Below, piece by piece: positions 51,701-63,477 of a stretch of DNA of 64,000 nt. The notes under the pieces were generated by a model. It had not been told where the DNA came from. It did no database searches and saw only the letters and a list, made by a program, of their open reading frames with translations. Origin of the DNA: Ridgeia piscesae (Eukaryota > Annelida > Polychaeta > Sabellida > Siboglinidae); contig JAODUO010000880.1 of the NCBI GenBank assembly GCA_025642075.2, positions 1 through 64,000 of the forward strand, read 5' to 3'. The translations under genes were made by a program, and so were the position numbers. Numbering within the stretch: position 1 is the stretch's first letter; every line of letters begins with the position of its first letter.

Positions 51701-52930
51701 GTAGTTGACAACACAGACATGTAGCATTCCATACAGATGGGACAGAGATAGAATAGTTGACAACACAAACCTGTAGCATTCCATACAGACGGGACAGCGA
51801 TAGAATAGTTGACAACACAAACATGTAGCATTCCATACAGACGAGACAGAGATAGAATAGTTGAGAACACAAACATGTAGCATTCCATACAGATGAGACA
51901 GAGACAGAATAGTTGACAACACAAACATGTAGCATTCCATACAGATGAGACATATATAGAATAGTTGACAACACAGACATGTAGCATTCCATACAGATGA
52001 GACAGAGATAGAATAGTTGACAACACAGACATGTAGCATTCCATACAGATGAGACAGAGATAGAATAGTTGAGAACACAAACATGTAGCATTCCATACAG
52101 ATGAGACAGAGATAGAATAGTTGACAACACAGACATGTAGCATTCCATACAGATGGGACAGAGATAGAATAGTTGACAACACAAACCTGTAGCATTCCAT
52201 ACAGATGGGACAGAGATAGAGTAGTTGACAACACAGACCTGTAGCATTCCATACAGATGAGACATATATAGAATAGTTGACAACACAGACATGTAGCATT
52301 CCATACAGATGGGACAGAGATAGAATAGTTGACAACACAGACATGTAGCATTCCATACAGATGAGACAGAGATAGAATAGTTGACAACACAGACATGTAG
52401 CATTCCATACAGATGGGACAGAGATAGAGTAGTTGACAACACAGACATGTAGCATTCCATACAGATGGGACAGAGATAGAATAGTTGACAACACAAACCT
52501 GTAGCTTTCCATACAGACGGGACAGCGATAGAATAGTTGACAACACAAACATGTAGCATTCCATACAGACGGGACAGCGATAGAATAGTTGACAACACAA
52601 ACATGTAGCATTCCATACAGACGAGACAGAGATAGAATAGTTGAGAACACAAACATGTAGCATTCCATACAGATGAGACAGAGATAGAATAGTTGAGAAC
52701 ACAAACATGTAGCATTCCATACAGATGAGACATATATAGAATAGTTGACAACACAGACATGTAGCATTCCATACAGATGGGACAGAGATAGAATAGTTGA
52801 CAACACAAACCTGTAACATTCCATACAGATGGGACAGAGATAGAGTAGTTGACAACACAGACCTGTAGCATTCCATACAGATGAGACAGATAGAATAGTT
52901 GACAACATAGACCTGTAGCATTCAATATAG
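48767..52930 (-). repeat. 52-bp minisatellite, about 80 copies (smo intron e-f)
   Basis: The unit is 52 bp (plus-strand pieces GAGACAGAGATAGAATAGTT and GACAACACAGACATGTAGCA, then TTCCATACAGATG), filling about 86% of the 4,836-bp intron. It stops about 13 bases from the 3' splice site of the terminal smo exon, and its first unit supplies that site's pyrimidine tract. All three minus-strand frames stay open for more than 1,200 codons with few stops, because the unit rarely contains stop codons; this is not a gene. Several units lack one or a few bases (49801-50070). Confidence 0.96.
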
Positions 52931-53480
52931 ATGGGTCAAGTAAGAATTAATGGATTCGCTATGTCACAATCAATATTTTGTGCGTCACCTCCATCAAACG
53001 TTGTCTTTGCCAATAATGTTGATAATGGTTTTATATGTGAATTACATTTCCACTACAGCATAACAACATAAATGATATAGTTCCCCATAAAGTTGTCAAT
53101 TTAACTATCAGCATTGCTTCCATTTTAATAATTACCAGTTTTTTTCATGACTTTAACAAAAGATGTTTGAGTTTCATTTTTTATGGCTTGACAGAGTTCT
53201 CTGATAGGCAACAAATCATGATGAATACGCCAACTGTTCACTTACTGTTTCTTATTTTGTTTTTAATCATAACAATGTATTCTCGTTTAGTTTACATTTA
53301 GATATACAAAAATAATAAATAATTAGTAATTAAAATGGTTTAAATGTCATGTGTAATTAAATAAAATTAGATTCACTGTTAACTACATGTAATTTGTAGG
53401 AAATTATAAGTTTGTAGGTATAACCAGTGAAAAAGACTGATGCCTAAATGTTCAGTCCTACATCGAGAACCACTGCAGAC
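52931..53480. other. unique AT-rich part of smo intron e-f
   Basis: This stretch between the 52-bp array and the 22-bp repeat is AT-rich and unique. I see no coding or RNA signal in it. Confidence 0.6.
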
Positions 53481-53568
53481 TGATGCATTGTGGGTGGCAC
53501 AATGATGCATTGTGGGTGGCACAATGATGCATTGTGGGTGGCACAATGATGCATTGTGGGTGGCACAA
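53481..53568 (+). repeat. 22-bp tandem repeat, four exact-length copies
   Basis: Four copies of TGATGCATTGTGGGTGGCAC plus AA (22 bp) lie 12 bases inside the smo intron downstream of exon e's donor site. The copies are almost identical, so the expansion is recent. Confidence 0.95.
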
Positions 53569-53589
53569 GGAGACAGGTGAGTGTGTTAC

Positions 53590-53712
53590 CTGAGTCGGAG
53601 TATCTGCGGGGCTGTGTCACAGCGCCCCGTCTCATTATCATGCGGGGTATAGCGGCCACCCACGCTGATGACATCTCCATCGAACTGATGCTGTTGAGGT
53701 CAAACTTCATCC
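53590..53712 (-). CDS. smo: smoothened, exon e (FDLN...SSAW...RRGA tail block)
   Basis: The exon reads MKFDLNSISSMEMSSAWVAA, then IPRMIMRRGAVTQPRRYSDS. It aligns with the conserved human SMO tail block [20 protein letters not shown]...KMVARRGA, keeping FDLN, SSAW and RRGA in order and spacing. The 3' splice site is CCTTCACCAG at 53713 onward and the 5' splice site is GTAACA at 53584-53589. The 123-nt exon leaves one G, which with AC of the next exon gives Asp in frame. It is flanked on both sides by repeat-filled introns: the 38-bp array upstream, and a four-copy 22-bp repeat starting only 12 bases inside the downstream intron, followed further on by the 52-bp array. Confidence 0.93.
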
Positions 53713-54540
53713 CTGGTGAAGGTCAAAAGATGTTGCAAGTGACATTGTAATAACAACATTTTTAGAAACAGAAATGACAATGTATTTTGTTACTGGAATC
53801 AGTTATGTTCATAATGGGAAGTATGGAGTTACCTTTCTGAATCCTATATGACATGATGACCACGAGTTAACAGTCCAACACTGGTGATGGTGTCACAAAG
53901 ACACTAAAAGCTTTGTAACATATCTACGATTCAGAAATGTAACATCATACTTCCAGTCACGCATGGATAGTTTTGTAGGTTCTCTGATGTCAAGTTTACA
54001 TAATATTTGCATCTAATTTAATAAAAAAGAATGTACAGTTGTTTGAATAGTTAAAAGTATTGACTCTGGTCACTATACCTACCAGGTAATGCCAATGCTC
54101 ACATTTATCAGTTGGTATAAGAGAGCAAAAAAGTTTACAACATCAATACAGAAATTAGATTATACATAGAGCATGTATCCACATGAAGATTAACATTTTG
54201 AGAATTACAAGCATAACTTATATGCGTATAACTTCATGTCTACCCTTTTCAGAGGATATTCCTTCATGATTGTTTATCATATCACGTGACTTATTATTAA
54301 CTAGTTATTTACTTCACTTGTTTTGTTTGATTGATTGATATTCTACATGTGTATAGATTTATAAGAGTTAATAATTTTCTGATATCACCAAAACTATCTT
54401 CTAAATTGTATGCAGTTTACCTAGCATGTTTCAGTTGATATTAGATAATTTAGCTTTTTCACAAAATGAATTTGAAATAAAAGAAATCAAAATCAAAATG
54501 GGGAGCCTCTTTAAATATTTGCCAAAACTTGTCACTCGCT
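53713..54540. other. unique AT-rich part of smo intron d-e
   Basis: This stretch between exon e and the 38-bp array is AT-rich and unique, with nothing recognisable. Confidence 0.6.
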
Positions 54541-57500
54541 CATGTGCTGATGACAGATAGTAACTGTAGGGATCAATGTGTGTGCTGATGACAGATAGTA
54601 ACTGTAGAGATCAATGTGTGTGCTGATGACAGATAGTAACTGTAGGGATCAATGTGTGTGCTGATGACAGATAGTAACTGTAGGGATCAATGTGTGTGCT
54701 GATGACAGATAGTAACTGTAGGGACCAATGTGTGTGCTGATGACAGATAGTAACTGTAGAGATCAATGTGTGTGCTGATGACAGATAGTAACTGTAGGGA
54801 TCAATGTGTGTGCTGATGACAGATAGTAACTGTAGGGACCAATGTGTGTGCTGATGACAGATAGTAACTGTAGAGATCAATGTGTGTGCTGATGACAGAT
54901 AGTAACTGTAGAGATCAATGTGTGTGCTGATGATAGACAGTAACTGTAGGGATCAATGTGTGTGCTGATGATCAGACAGGGATAATCTGTGTGATCAGAT
55001 GCAAAATGTGTGTGCTGATGACAGATAGTAACTGTAGAGATCAATGTGTGTGCTGATGATAGACAGTAACTGTAGGGATCAATGTGTGTGCTGATGATAG
55101 ACAGTAACTGTAGGGATCAATGTGTGTGTTGATGACAGACAGTAACTGTAGGGATCAAATGTGTGTGCTGATGACAGATAGTAACTGTAGGGATCAATAT
55201 GTGTGTTGATGACAGACAGTAACTGTAGGGATCAATGTGTGTGCTGATGACAGATAGTAACTGTAGGGATCAATGTGTGTATTGATGACAGACAGTAACT
55301 GTAGGGACCAATGTGTGTGCTGATGACAGACAGTAACTGTAGGGATCAATGTGTGTGCTGATGACAGATAGTAACTGTAGGGACCAATGTGTGTGCTGAT
55401 GACAGACAGTAACTGTAGGGACCAATGTGTGTGCTGATGACAGACAGTAACTGTAGGGATCAATGTGTGTGTTGATGACAGATAATAACTATAGGGACCA
55501 ATGTGTGTGCTGATGACAGATAGTAACTGTAGGGATCAATATGTGTGCTGATGACATACAGTAACTGCAGGGACCAATGTTGTGTTGATGACAGATAGTA
55601 ACTATAGGGACCAATGTGTGTGCTGATGACAGACAGTAACTGTAGGGACCAATGTGTGTGCTGATGACAGATAGTAACTGTAGTGATCAATGTGTGTGCT
55701 GATGACAGACAGTAACTGTAGGGATCAATGTGTGTGTTGATGACAGATAGTAACTGTAGGGATCAATGTGTGTGCTGATGACAGATAGTAACTGCAGGGA
55801 TCAATGTGTGTGTTGATGACAGACAGTAACTATAGGGACCAATGTGTGTGCTGATGACAGATAGTAACTGCAGGGATCAATGTGTGTGTTGATGACAGAC
55901 AGTAACTATAGGGACCAATGTGTGTGTTGATGACAGATAGTAACTGTAGGGATCAATGTGTGTGTTGATGACAGACAGTAACTGTAGGGATCAATGTGTG
56001 TGTTGATGACAGACAGTAACTGTAGGGATCAATGTGTGTGTTGATGACAGACAGTAACTGTAGGGATCAATGTGTGTGTTGATGACAGATAGTAACTGTA
56101 GGGATCAATGTGTGTGCTGATGACAGACAGTAACTGTAGAGATCAATGTGTGTGTTGATGACAGACAGTAATTGTAGGATCAATGTGTGTGTTGATGACA
56201 GACAGTAACTGCAGGGATCAATGTGTGTGCTGATGACAGACAGTAACTGTAGAGATCAATGTGTGTGTTGATGACAGACAGTAACTGCAGGGATCAATGT
56301 GTGTGCTGATGACAGATAGTAACTGTAGGGATCAATGTGTGTGTTGATGACAGACAGTAACTGTAGGGACCAATGTGTGTGCTGATGACAGACAGTAACT
56401 GTAGGGACCAATGTGTGTGCTGATGACAGACAGTAACTGCAGGGATCAATGTGTGTGCTGATGACAGATAGTAACTGTAGGGATCAATGTGTGTGCTGAT
56501 GACAGACAGTAACTGCAGGGATCAATGTGTGTGCTGATGACAGACAGTAACTGCAGGGATCAATGTGTGTGCTGATGACAGACGGTAACTGTAGGGACCA
56601 ATGTGTGTGTTGATGACAGACGGTAACTGTAGGGATCAATGTGTGTGTTGATGACAGACAGTAACTGTAGGGATCAATGTGTGTGTTGATGACAGACAGT
56701 AACTGTAGGGACCAATGTGTGTGCTGATGACAGACAGTAACTGTAGGGATCAATGTGTGTGTGATGACAGACAGTAACTATAGGGATCAATGTGTGTGTT
56801 GATGACAGATAGTAACTGTAGGGATCAATGTGTGTGTTGATGACAGACAGTAACTGTAGGGATCAATGTGTGTGCTGATGACAGACAGTAACTGCAGGGA
56901 TCAATGTGTGTGTTGATGACAGACAGTAACTATAGGGACCAATGTGTGTGTTGATGACAGATAGTAACTGTAGGGATCAATGTGTGTGTTGATGACAGAC
57001 AGTAACTGTAGGGATCAATGTGTGTGTTGATGACAGACAGTAACTGTAGGGATCAATGTTTGTGTTGATGACAGATAGTAACTGTAGGGATCAATGTGTG
57101 TGTTGATGACAGACAGTAATTGTAGGAACAATGTGTGTGTTGATGACAGACAGTAACTGTAGAGATCAATGTGTGTGTTGATGACAGACAGTAACTGTAG
57201 GGATCAATGTGTGTGCTGTTGACAAACAGTAACAGTAGGGACCAATGTGTGTGCTGATGACAGACAGTAACTGTAGGGACCAATGTGTGTGTTGATGACA
57301 GATAGTAACTGTAGGGACCAATGTGTGTGCTGATGACAGACAGTAACTGTAGGGATCAATGTGTGTGCTGATGACAGATAGTAACTGTAGGGACCAATGT
57401 GTGTGTTGATGACAGATAGTAACTGCAGGGATCAATGTGTGTGTTGATGACAGACAGTAACTGCAGGGATCAATGTGTGTGCTGATGACAGATAGTAACT

Positions 57501-59998
57501 GTAGGGATCAATGTGTGTGTTGATGACAGACAGTAACTATAGGGACCAATGTGTGTGTTGATGACAGATAGTAACTGTAGGGATCAATGTGTGTGTTGAT
57601 GACAGACAGTAACTGTAGAGATCAATGTGTGTGTTGATGACAGACAGTAACTGCAGGGATCAATGTGTGTGCTGATGACAGATAGTAACTGTAGGGATCA
57701 ATGTGTGTGTTGATGACAGACAGTAACTGTAGGGATCAATGTGTGTGCTGATGACAGACAGTAACTGTAGGGACCAATGTGTGTGCTGATGACAGACAGT
57801 AACTGCAGGGATCAATGTGTGTGCTGATGACAGATAGTAACTGTAGGGATCAATGTGTGTGCTGATGACAGACAGTAACTGCAGGGATCAATGTGTGTAC
57901 TGATGACAGACGGTAACTGCAGGGATCAATGTGTGTGCTGATGACAGACGGTAACTGTAGGGACCAATGTGTGTGTTGATGACAGACGGTAACTGTAGGG
58001 ATCAATGTGTGTGTTGATGACAGACAGTAACTGTAGGGATCAATGTGTGTGCTGATGACAGACAGTAACTGTAGGGATCAATGTGTGTGCTGATGACAGA
58101 TAGTAACTGTAGGGATCAATGTGTGTGCTGATGACAGATAGTAACTGTAGGGATCAATGTGTGTGTTGATGACAGACAGTAACTGTAGGGATCAATGTGT
58201 GTGCTGATGACAGACAGTAACTGTAGGGATCAATGTGTGTGCTGATGACAGATAGTAACTGTAGGGATCAATGTGTGTGCTGATGACAAACAGTAACAGT
58301 AGGGACCAATGTGTGTGCTGATGACAGATAGTAACTGTAGGGACCAATGTGTGTGCTGATGACAGATAGTAACTGTAGGGATCAATGTGTGTGCTGATGA
58401 CAAACAGTAACAGTAGGGACCAATGTGTGTGCTGATGACAGACAGTAACTGTAGGGATCAATGTGTGTGCTGATGACAGACAGTAACTGTAGGGACCAAT
58501 GTGTGTGTTGATGACAGATAGTAACTGTAGGGATCAATGTGTGTGCTGATGACAGACAGTAACTGTAGGGATCAATGTGTGTGCTGATGACAGATAGTAA
58601 CTGTAGGGACCAATGTGTGTGTTGATGACAGATAGTAACTGCAGGGATCAATGTGTGTGTTGATGACAGACAGTAACTGCAGGGATCAATGTGTGTGCTG
58701 ATGACAGATAGTAACTGTAGGGATCAATGTGTGTGTTGATGACAGAAGTAACTGTAGGGATCAATGTGTGTGATTGATGACAGATAGTAACTGCAGGGAT
58801 CAATGTGTGTGTGATGACAGACAGTAACTGCAGGGATCAATGTGTGTGCTGATGACAGACAGTAACTGTAGGGATCAATGTGTGTGTTGATGACAGACAG
58901 TAACTGTAGGGACCAATGTGTGTGATGATGACAGACAGTAACTGTAGGGATCAATGTGTGTGCTGATGACAGACAGTAACTGTAGGGACTCAATGTGTGT
59001 GTGATGACAGACAGTAACTGTAGGGATCAATGTGTGTGCTGATGGCAGACAGTAACTGTAGAGATCAATGTGTGTGCTGATGATAGATAGTAACTGTAGG
59101 GATCAATGTGTATATTGATGACAGACAGTAACTGTAGGGACCAATGTGTGTGCTGATGACAGACAGTAACTGTAGGGATCAATGTGTGTGCTGATGACAG
59201 ACAGTAACTGTAGGGATCAATGTGTGTGCTGATGACAGACAGTAACTGTAGGGATCAATGTGTGTGCTGATGACAGACAGTAACTGTAGGGATCAATGTG
59301 TGTGTTGATGACAGACAGTAACTGTAGGGATCAATGTGTGTGCTGATGGCAGACAGTAACTGTAGAGATCAATGTGTGTGCTGATGATAGATAGTAACTG
59401 TAGGGATCAATGTGTATATTGATGACAGACAGTAACTGTAGGGATCAATGTGTGTGCTGATGACAGACAGTAACTGCAGGGATCAATGTGTGTGCTGATG
59501 ACAGATAGTAACTGTAGGGATCAATGTGTGTGCTGATGATAGATAGTAACTGTAGGGATCAATGTGTATATTGATGACAGACAGTAACTGTAGAGATCAA
59601 TGTGTGTGCTGATGACAGACAGTAACTGTAGAGATCAATGTGTGTGTTGATGACAGATAGTAAGTGTAGGGATCAATGTGTATATTGATGACAGATAGTA
59701 ACTGTAGGGATCAATGTGTGTGCTGATGATAGATAGTAACTGTAGGGATCAATGAGTATATTGATGACAGACAGTAACTGTAGGGATCAATGTGTGTGCT
59801 GATGACAGATAGTAACTGTAGGGATCAATGTGTGTGCTGATGACAGACAGTAACTGTAGGGACCAATGTGTGTGCTGATGACAGACAGTAACTGCAGGGA
59901 TCAATGTGTATATTGATGACAGACAGTAACTGTAGGGATCAATGTGTGTGTTGATGACAGACAGTAACTGTAGGGATCAATGTGTGTGCTGATGACAA
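54541..59998 (-). repeat. 38-bp minisatellite, about 140 copies (smo intron d-e)
   Basis: The unit is 38 bp (plus-strand pieces GTGTGTGCTGATGACAGA and AGTAACTGTAGGGATCAATG), filling about 83% of the 6,586-bp intron. Common variants are GCTGATG/GTTGATG, GATAGT/GACAGT, CTGTAGGG/CTGCAGGG/CTATAGGG and GGGATC/GGGACC. There are few indels; a scrambled stretch sits at about 54969-55008. Because 38 is not a multiple of three, open frames are broken into pieces of about 89 codons. One minus-strand frame reads ISTHIDP, close to ISTHDDP in exon d. Confidence 0.96.
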
Positions 59999-60298
59999 TT
60001 ACTAATAAGATGCGTTGGAACATGGTGAATATTGGGGGTTGAGGCTAAATTCCTTCAAATACCCCACTGATCAAAATACTGGGGGCTAAACATATCTAAA
60101 ATATTTTGGTATGTACTGTTGACACTTGTTGACATTTACTGATTGTGTCGTAGTACTGTTGGCACTTTGTAATATTATATGACACTGGCGCTGTTGGTTT
60201 TTCATGTGCACTGTTGACACTTATTAACATGACGTTGACACTTATCAAGTAGACCATGGTGAGTGCTGATGACATTTTGTAATATAACAATGACTTAC

Positions 60299-60435
60299 CC
60301 AGTGGGTCATCATGTGTGCTGATGAAGCTAAGAGACAGACGGCCGTTGTTCACCTGGCGTCTCTTGCTAAATGCCTGGGCCATCACTTTGTGTTTCTTCA
60401 GCTTTACTGGGTCGTTATCGGGTAACCGTAGCAAC
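60299..60435 (-). CDS. smo: smoothened, exon d (proximal cytoplasmic tail)
   Basis: The reading LLRLPDNDPVKLKKHKVMAQ, AFSKRRQVNNGRLSLSFIST, HDDPL follows human SMO [20 protein letters not shown]...ELSFSMHTVSHDGP. It is the basic membrane-proximal tail, an intracellular region that in other animals contributes to ciliary entry and kinase-controlled activation. The 3' splice site is TGTTTCCAG at 60436 onward; the 5' splice site is the strong GTAAGT at 60293-60298. The 137-nt exon enters in phase 2 (AG+G = Arg) and leaves in phase 1 (G+GG = Gly). Its last 25 coding bases (60304-60327) closely resemble the unit of the 38-bp minisatellite in the following intron. Confidence 0.94.
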
Positions 60436-61390
60436 CTGGAAACAGCAGCAAATGTCGCATGATGTGACCAATGACAGTGAGACATGAGAACAGGCAAAGC
60501 CAGAACACAGTGAAGATGCAAGAGGGACGAAGATAACAGGAAACTGAAGCAACCTGAAAATAGAAGTATGTCTGATTCATAGTGTTTTTAATAAAAAAAT
60601 ATTTATCCAAAATGTACATGTTTCGTTTTATTACAATGTGAAATGCCGATATTGCCTCATGCGTTAGGACCAAAAATAAAAACCTGTGGGATATTACTTG
60701 GAAGTATGAAACAAATGAATGAATGGACGAAACGAACGAACGATGAATGAACGAACAAACATTAATTCATTTATGTAAATTAGTGACTACCAGGTACATA
60801 CAAGATTGCTTTTCCCATTGTCTTATATGTTATATCAGTACAATTACGCATTTGAAATATAACACCGACTTAATTATTCTGTTGGGATGAGAGTTATGAT
60901 TGCAAAGAACGCTATTTTGTATAAAATATAGAAAACACACGCACTCACAAAAAATTGAAATTATTTCAGTTTTGTTTACCATAGACATAATTAGTTAGCA
61001 TAGTCAAATATTACTATTAATATTTTATTAAAACAGTTATTGAAAAAAATTTCAACATTTTATTTCTATCAAACTTTTATAATTCATATTTGGGTAATAC
61101 ATTTAAATATATGGCACAAACTTGGCTATTTACACAAGGAATTAGTACTACAGATGTAGCGAAAGGTTTATTTAAATCGGACCAGAACTTATATATTTAT
61201 TTGCATTTATGCAACCCAAGTATAGCACGATTCGGTCACAACACAATCTCTAGATCTAATAGAATTCAATACACTGTAGCAGGTATATATTTCCATTAAA
61301 CTGGCTTTGAGAGGATTTGGCAAACTACTCCCGCATAATGTCTGACATTGTGTGGAGACCTGCAAACTGACGCAATCATCCTTTACAAAC
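60436..61390 (-). other. smo intron c-d, mostly unique
   Basis: This 955-bp intron is AT-rich and largely unique. A short stretch at about 60712-60760 is a degenerate GAATGAACGAAC-type tetranucleotide repeat. I see no coding signal beyond read-through of the flanking exons. Confidence 0.7.
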
Positions 61391-61576
61391 CTTCGGAAGA
61401 ATCGTTTCCATGCCAACAGTGTTGTCGAGTTCCACACCCAGGAACTCATGATGATTCCCGCTCCAAAGTTGGCGAAGATGTGTATCTCCATGGCAACAAG
61501 GTTTGGACGATTCTTCATGGAGCAGCCTTGGGTATGGTTGGCGAGAGTCTTTGCTACTGTCACATTAGCCTCACAC
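61391..61576 (-). CDS. smo: smoothened, exon c (extracellular loop 3 and TM7)
   Basis: The exon begins CEANVTVAKTLANHTQGC. Its two cysteines are separated exactly as in human SMO (CQANVT...PDC), where they form the loop-3 disulfide, and it keeps the NVT glycosylation sequon. KNRPN, then FANFGAGIIMSSWVWNSTTL follow: this is TM7, with the WVW motif that contains the residue hit by the oncogenic W535L change in human SMO. LLAWKRFFRR ends the exon and corresponds to LLIWRRTW, the hydrophobic-basic ciliary localisation motif just inside the membrane. The 3' splice site is CTTCCCAG at 61577 onward. The 5' splice site GTTTGT (61385-61390) is non-consensus at +3 and +4, but its phase-2 end joins the next exon to give Arg. 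Length is 186 nt. This is the clearest Smoothened exon in the window. Confidence 0.95.
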
Positions 61577-62228
61577 CTGGGAAGACACCAACAGGTAAAG
61601 GTAAGTTCATATATTGTGCAGTGTCCCGTCCTTAAAACTGTTAAAAATGAGCTACACTTTACTCCCTGGCAGACGTTTTCAATCAAACACCATCTTGATT
61701 TATCTGGGAACCTTTCAGCCATTCTGAAATTAATGTATAATGAGTATTAATGCATATTACTAATGGTATTATTATTTATTGACAGTATATAATGTAATGC
61801 ACCCTGATATGTAATTACGTATTCTACGTTTCTAACTAAATAAACTGGTGTTAACAAGTTATTAATTTGCACATAAGAGGATCATGAAATACACTTAATA
61901 GTATTGTCTCCATAACCTCTCATAAATATAATTTTGTATAGCTCTGGGGATTAATATTAGCTAAAGTCTATCCCACAGGATATATAAAGTGTGTGTACAT
62001 TTTTCTCCTGCAACAACAGAAATGTTTCTAGCAGGTGACACCTCATTATCACCTGCACAGACACACCCATGGTTATATAAACACCAATAGATGAGCCTTG
62101 TTGTGAGGTCTGCAGTTGGTGGATTATAGATAATCACTGTATTATGTACACATAGAAGATCATTGATCAAGCCAATGGACTGAGTTGCCCATAATAAGCC
62201 ACCACTACTAACAGAGACTTAGACTCAC
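61577..62228 (-). other. smo intron b-c, no repeat array
   Basis: This 652-bp intron holds ordinary AT-rich sequence, with no tandem array and no coding signature. It serves as a natural contrast to the array-filled introns on other sides. Confidence 0.7.
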
Positions 62229-62337
62229 ACAATGTAGTCGTGGAAGCTGCGGGCCCAGAGAGCCTCATGTGTGAAGATATAGAGATGCACAGCCAGCGTG
62301 ATTGTGAGACAGGTGAGAGCCAGACTGGCAAACACAC
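62229..62337 (-). CDS. smo: smoothened, exon b (TM6 and start of extracellular loop 3)
   Basis: The exon reads VFASLALTCLTITLAVHLYI and then FTHEALWARSFHDYIV. This is transmembrane helix 6 and the start of the third extracellular loop of Smoothened (human equivalent [26 protein letters not shown]). The 3' splice site is TTGACAG at 62338 onward and the 5' splice site is GTGAGT at 62223-62228. At 109 nt it enters in phase 1 and leaves in phase 2, and both joins give sense codons. By eye, the position of human Asp473, a known drug-resistance site, is Ile here. The first seven bases of the exon are also the edge of a 32-bp minisatellite that fills the intron upstream of it (see repeat at 62331). 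Confidence 0.93.
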
Positions 62338-63286
62338 CTGTCAACATGAAAAAACACCTTCAAACACATCTGTCAACATGAGGTAACACCTTCAAACACA
62401 CCTGTCAACATGCGGTAACACCTTCGAACATACCTGTCAACTTCAGGTAATACCTTTGAACACACATGTCAACAAGATACACATTCAAACACAACTGTCA
62501 ACTTAGGACAACATCTCCAAACACACCTCTCAACATGAGACAGCACCTTCAAACATACATGTCAACATGAGATAACACCTTCAAACACACCTCTCAACAT
62601 CAGACCACACCTTCAAACGCACCTGTCAACATAACTTCAAACAACATAAGACAACACATTTAAACACACCTGTCAACATGGGACAATACCTTCAAACACA
62701 CCTGTCAACATGAGACAATACCTTCACACACACCTGTCAACTTGAGACAACACCTTCACACACACCTGTCAACATGAGACAACACCTTCACACACACCTG
62801 TCAACATGAGACAATACCTTCACACACATCTGTCAACATGAGACAATACCTTCACACACACATGTCAACATGAGACAACACCTTCACACACACCTGTCAA
62901 CATGAGACAAACCTTCACACACACCGTCAACATGAGAAAACCTTCACACACACCGTCAACATGAGACAACACCTTCACACACACCCGTCAACATGAGACA
63001 ACACCTTCACACACACCTGTCAACATGAGACAATACCTTCACACACACCTGTCAACATGAGACAACACCTTCACACACACCCGTCAACATGAGACAATAC
63101 CTTCACACACACCTGTCAACATGAGACAACACCTTCACACACACCAGTCAACATGAGACAACAGCTTCAAACATACTCTGTCAACAAGAGACAACAGCTT
63201 CAAACACACCTGTCAAGAAGAGATAACAACTTCAAACACACATGTCAACAAGAGACACCTTCAAACACACCTGTCAACAAAAGGCA
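62331..63286 (-). repeat. 32-bp minisatellite of duplicated splice-acceptor sequence (smo intron a-b)
   Basis: About 30 tandem copies of a 32-bp unit with plus-strand core CACACCTGTCAACATGAGAC occupy about 83% of the 1,140-bp intron between exons a and b. The first unit begins in exon b: the last bases of the exon and its 3' splice site (read on the minus strand CATGTTGACAG, then GTGTGTTTG) are the same sequence that recurs in each unit. Units vary by substitutions and a few short deletions (62460-62490, 62628-62660, 62905-62950). Confidence 0.95.
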
Positions 63287-63477
63287 CTCTTTATGTTTTC
63301 CTGAACATTAATTTTCATGAATTCCCCACTCAAGGTAATTTAATTGATGATCCGTGTGACGTCATGACAGTTCAAAATATAACCATTCAATCCCTCTGGC
63401 CAGGCTGTCTGAGGACGGGCCACAGCACCAGTGTCAACAGTTATTGCGGTCTGTGCCCGTCGTGTCATGTTACTCAC

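Noticed and set aside
48711..52925. Three minus-strand frames of more than 1,200 codons (Leu/Cys/Tyr-rich)
   Set aside because: All three frames are open at once because the 52-bp unit rarely contains a stop. The interval is an intron of smo with correct splice sites on both sides.
53444..53589. Extension of smo exon e through the 22-bp repeat (PPTMHH peptides)
   Set aside because: A donor site at 53584-53589 ends the exon, and the next exon joins in frame. The extension is intronic repeat.
61348..61750. Plus-strand frames of 95 and 132 codons
   Set aside because: They are antisense shadows of smo exon c (TM7).
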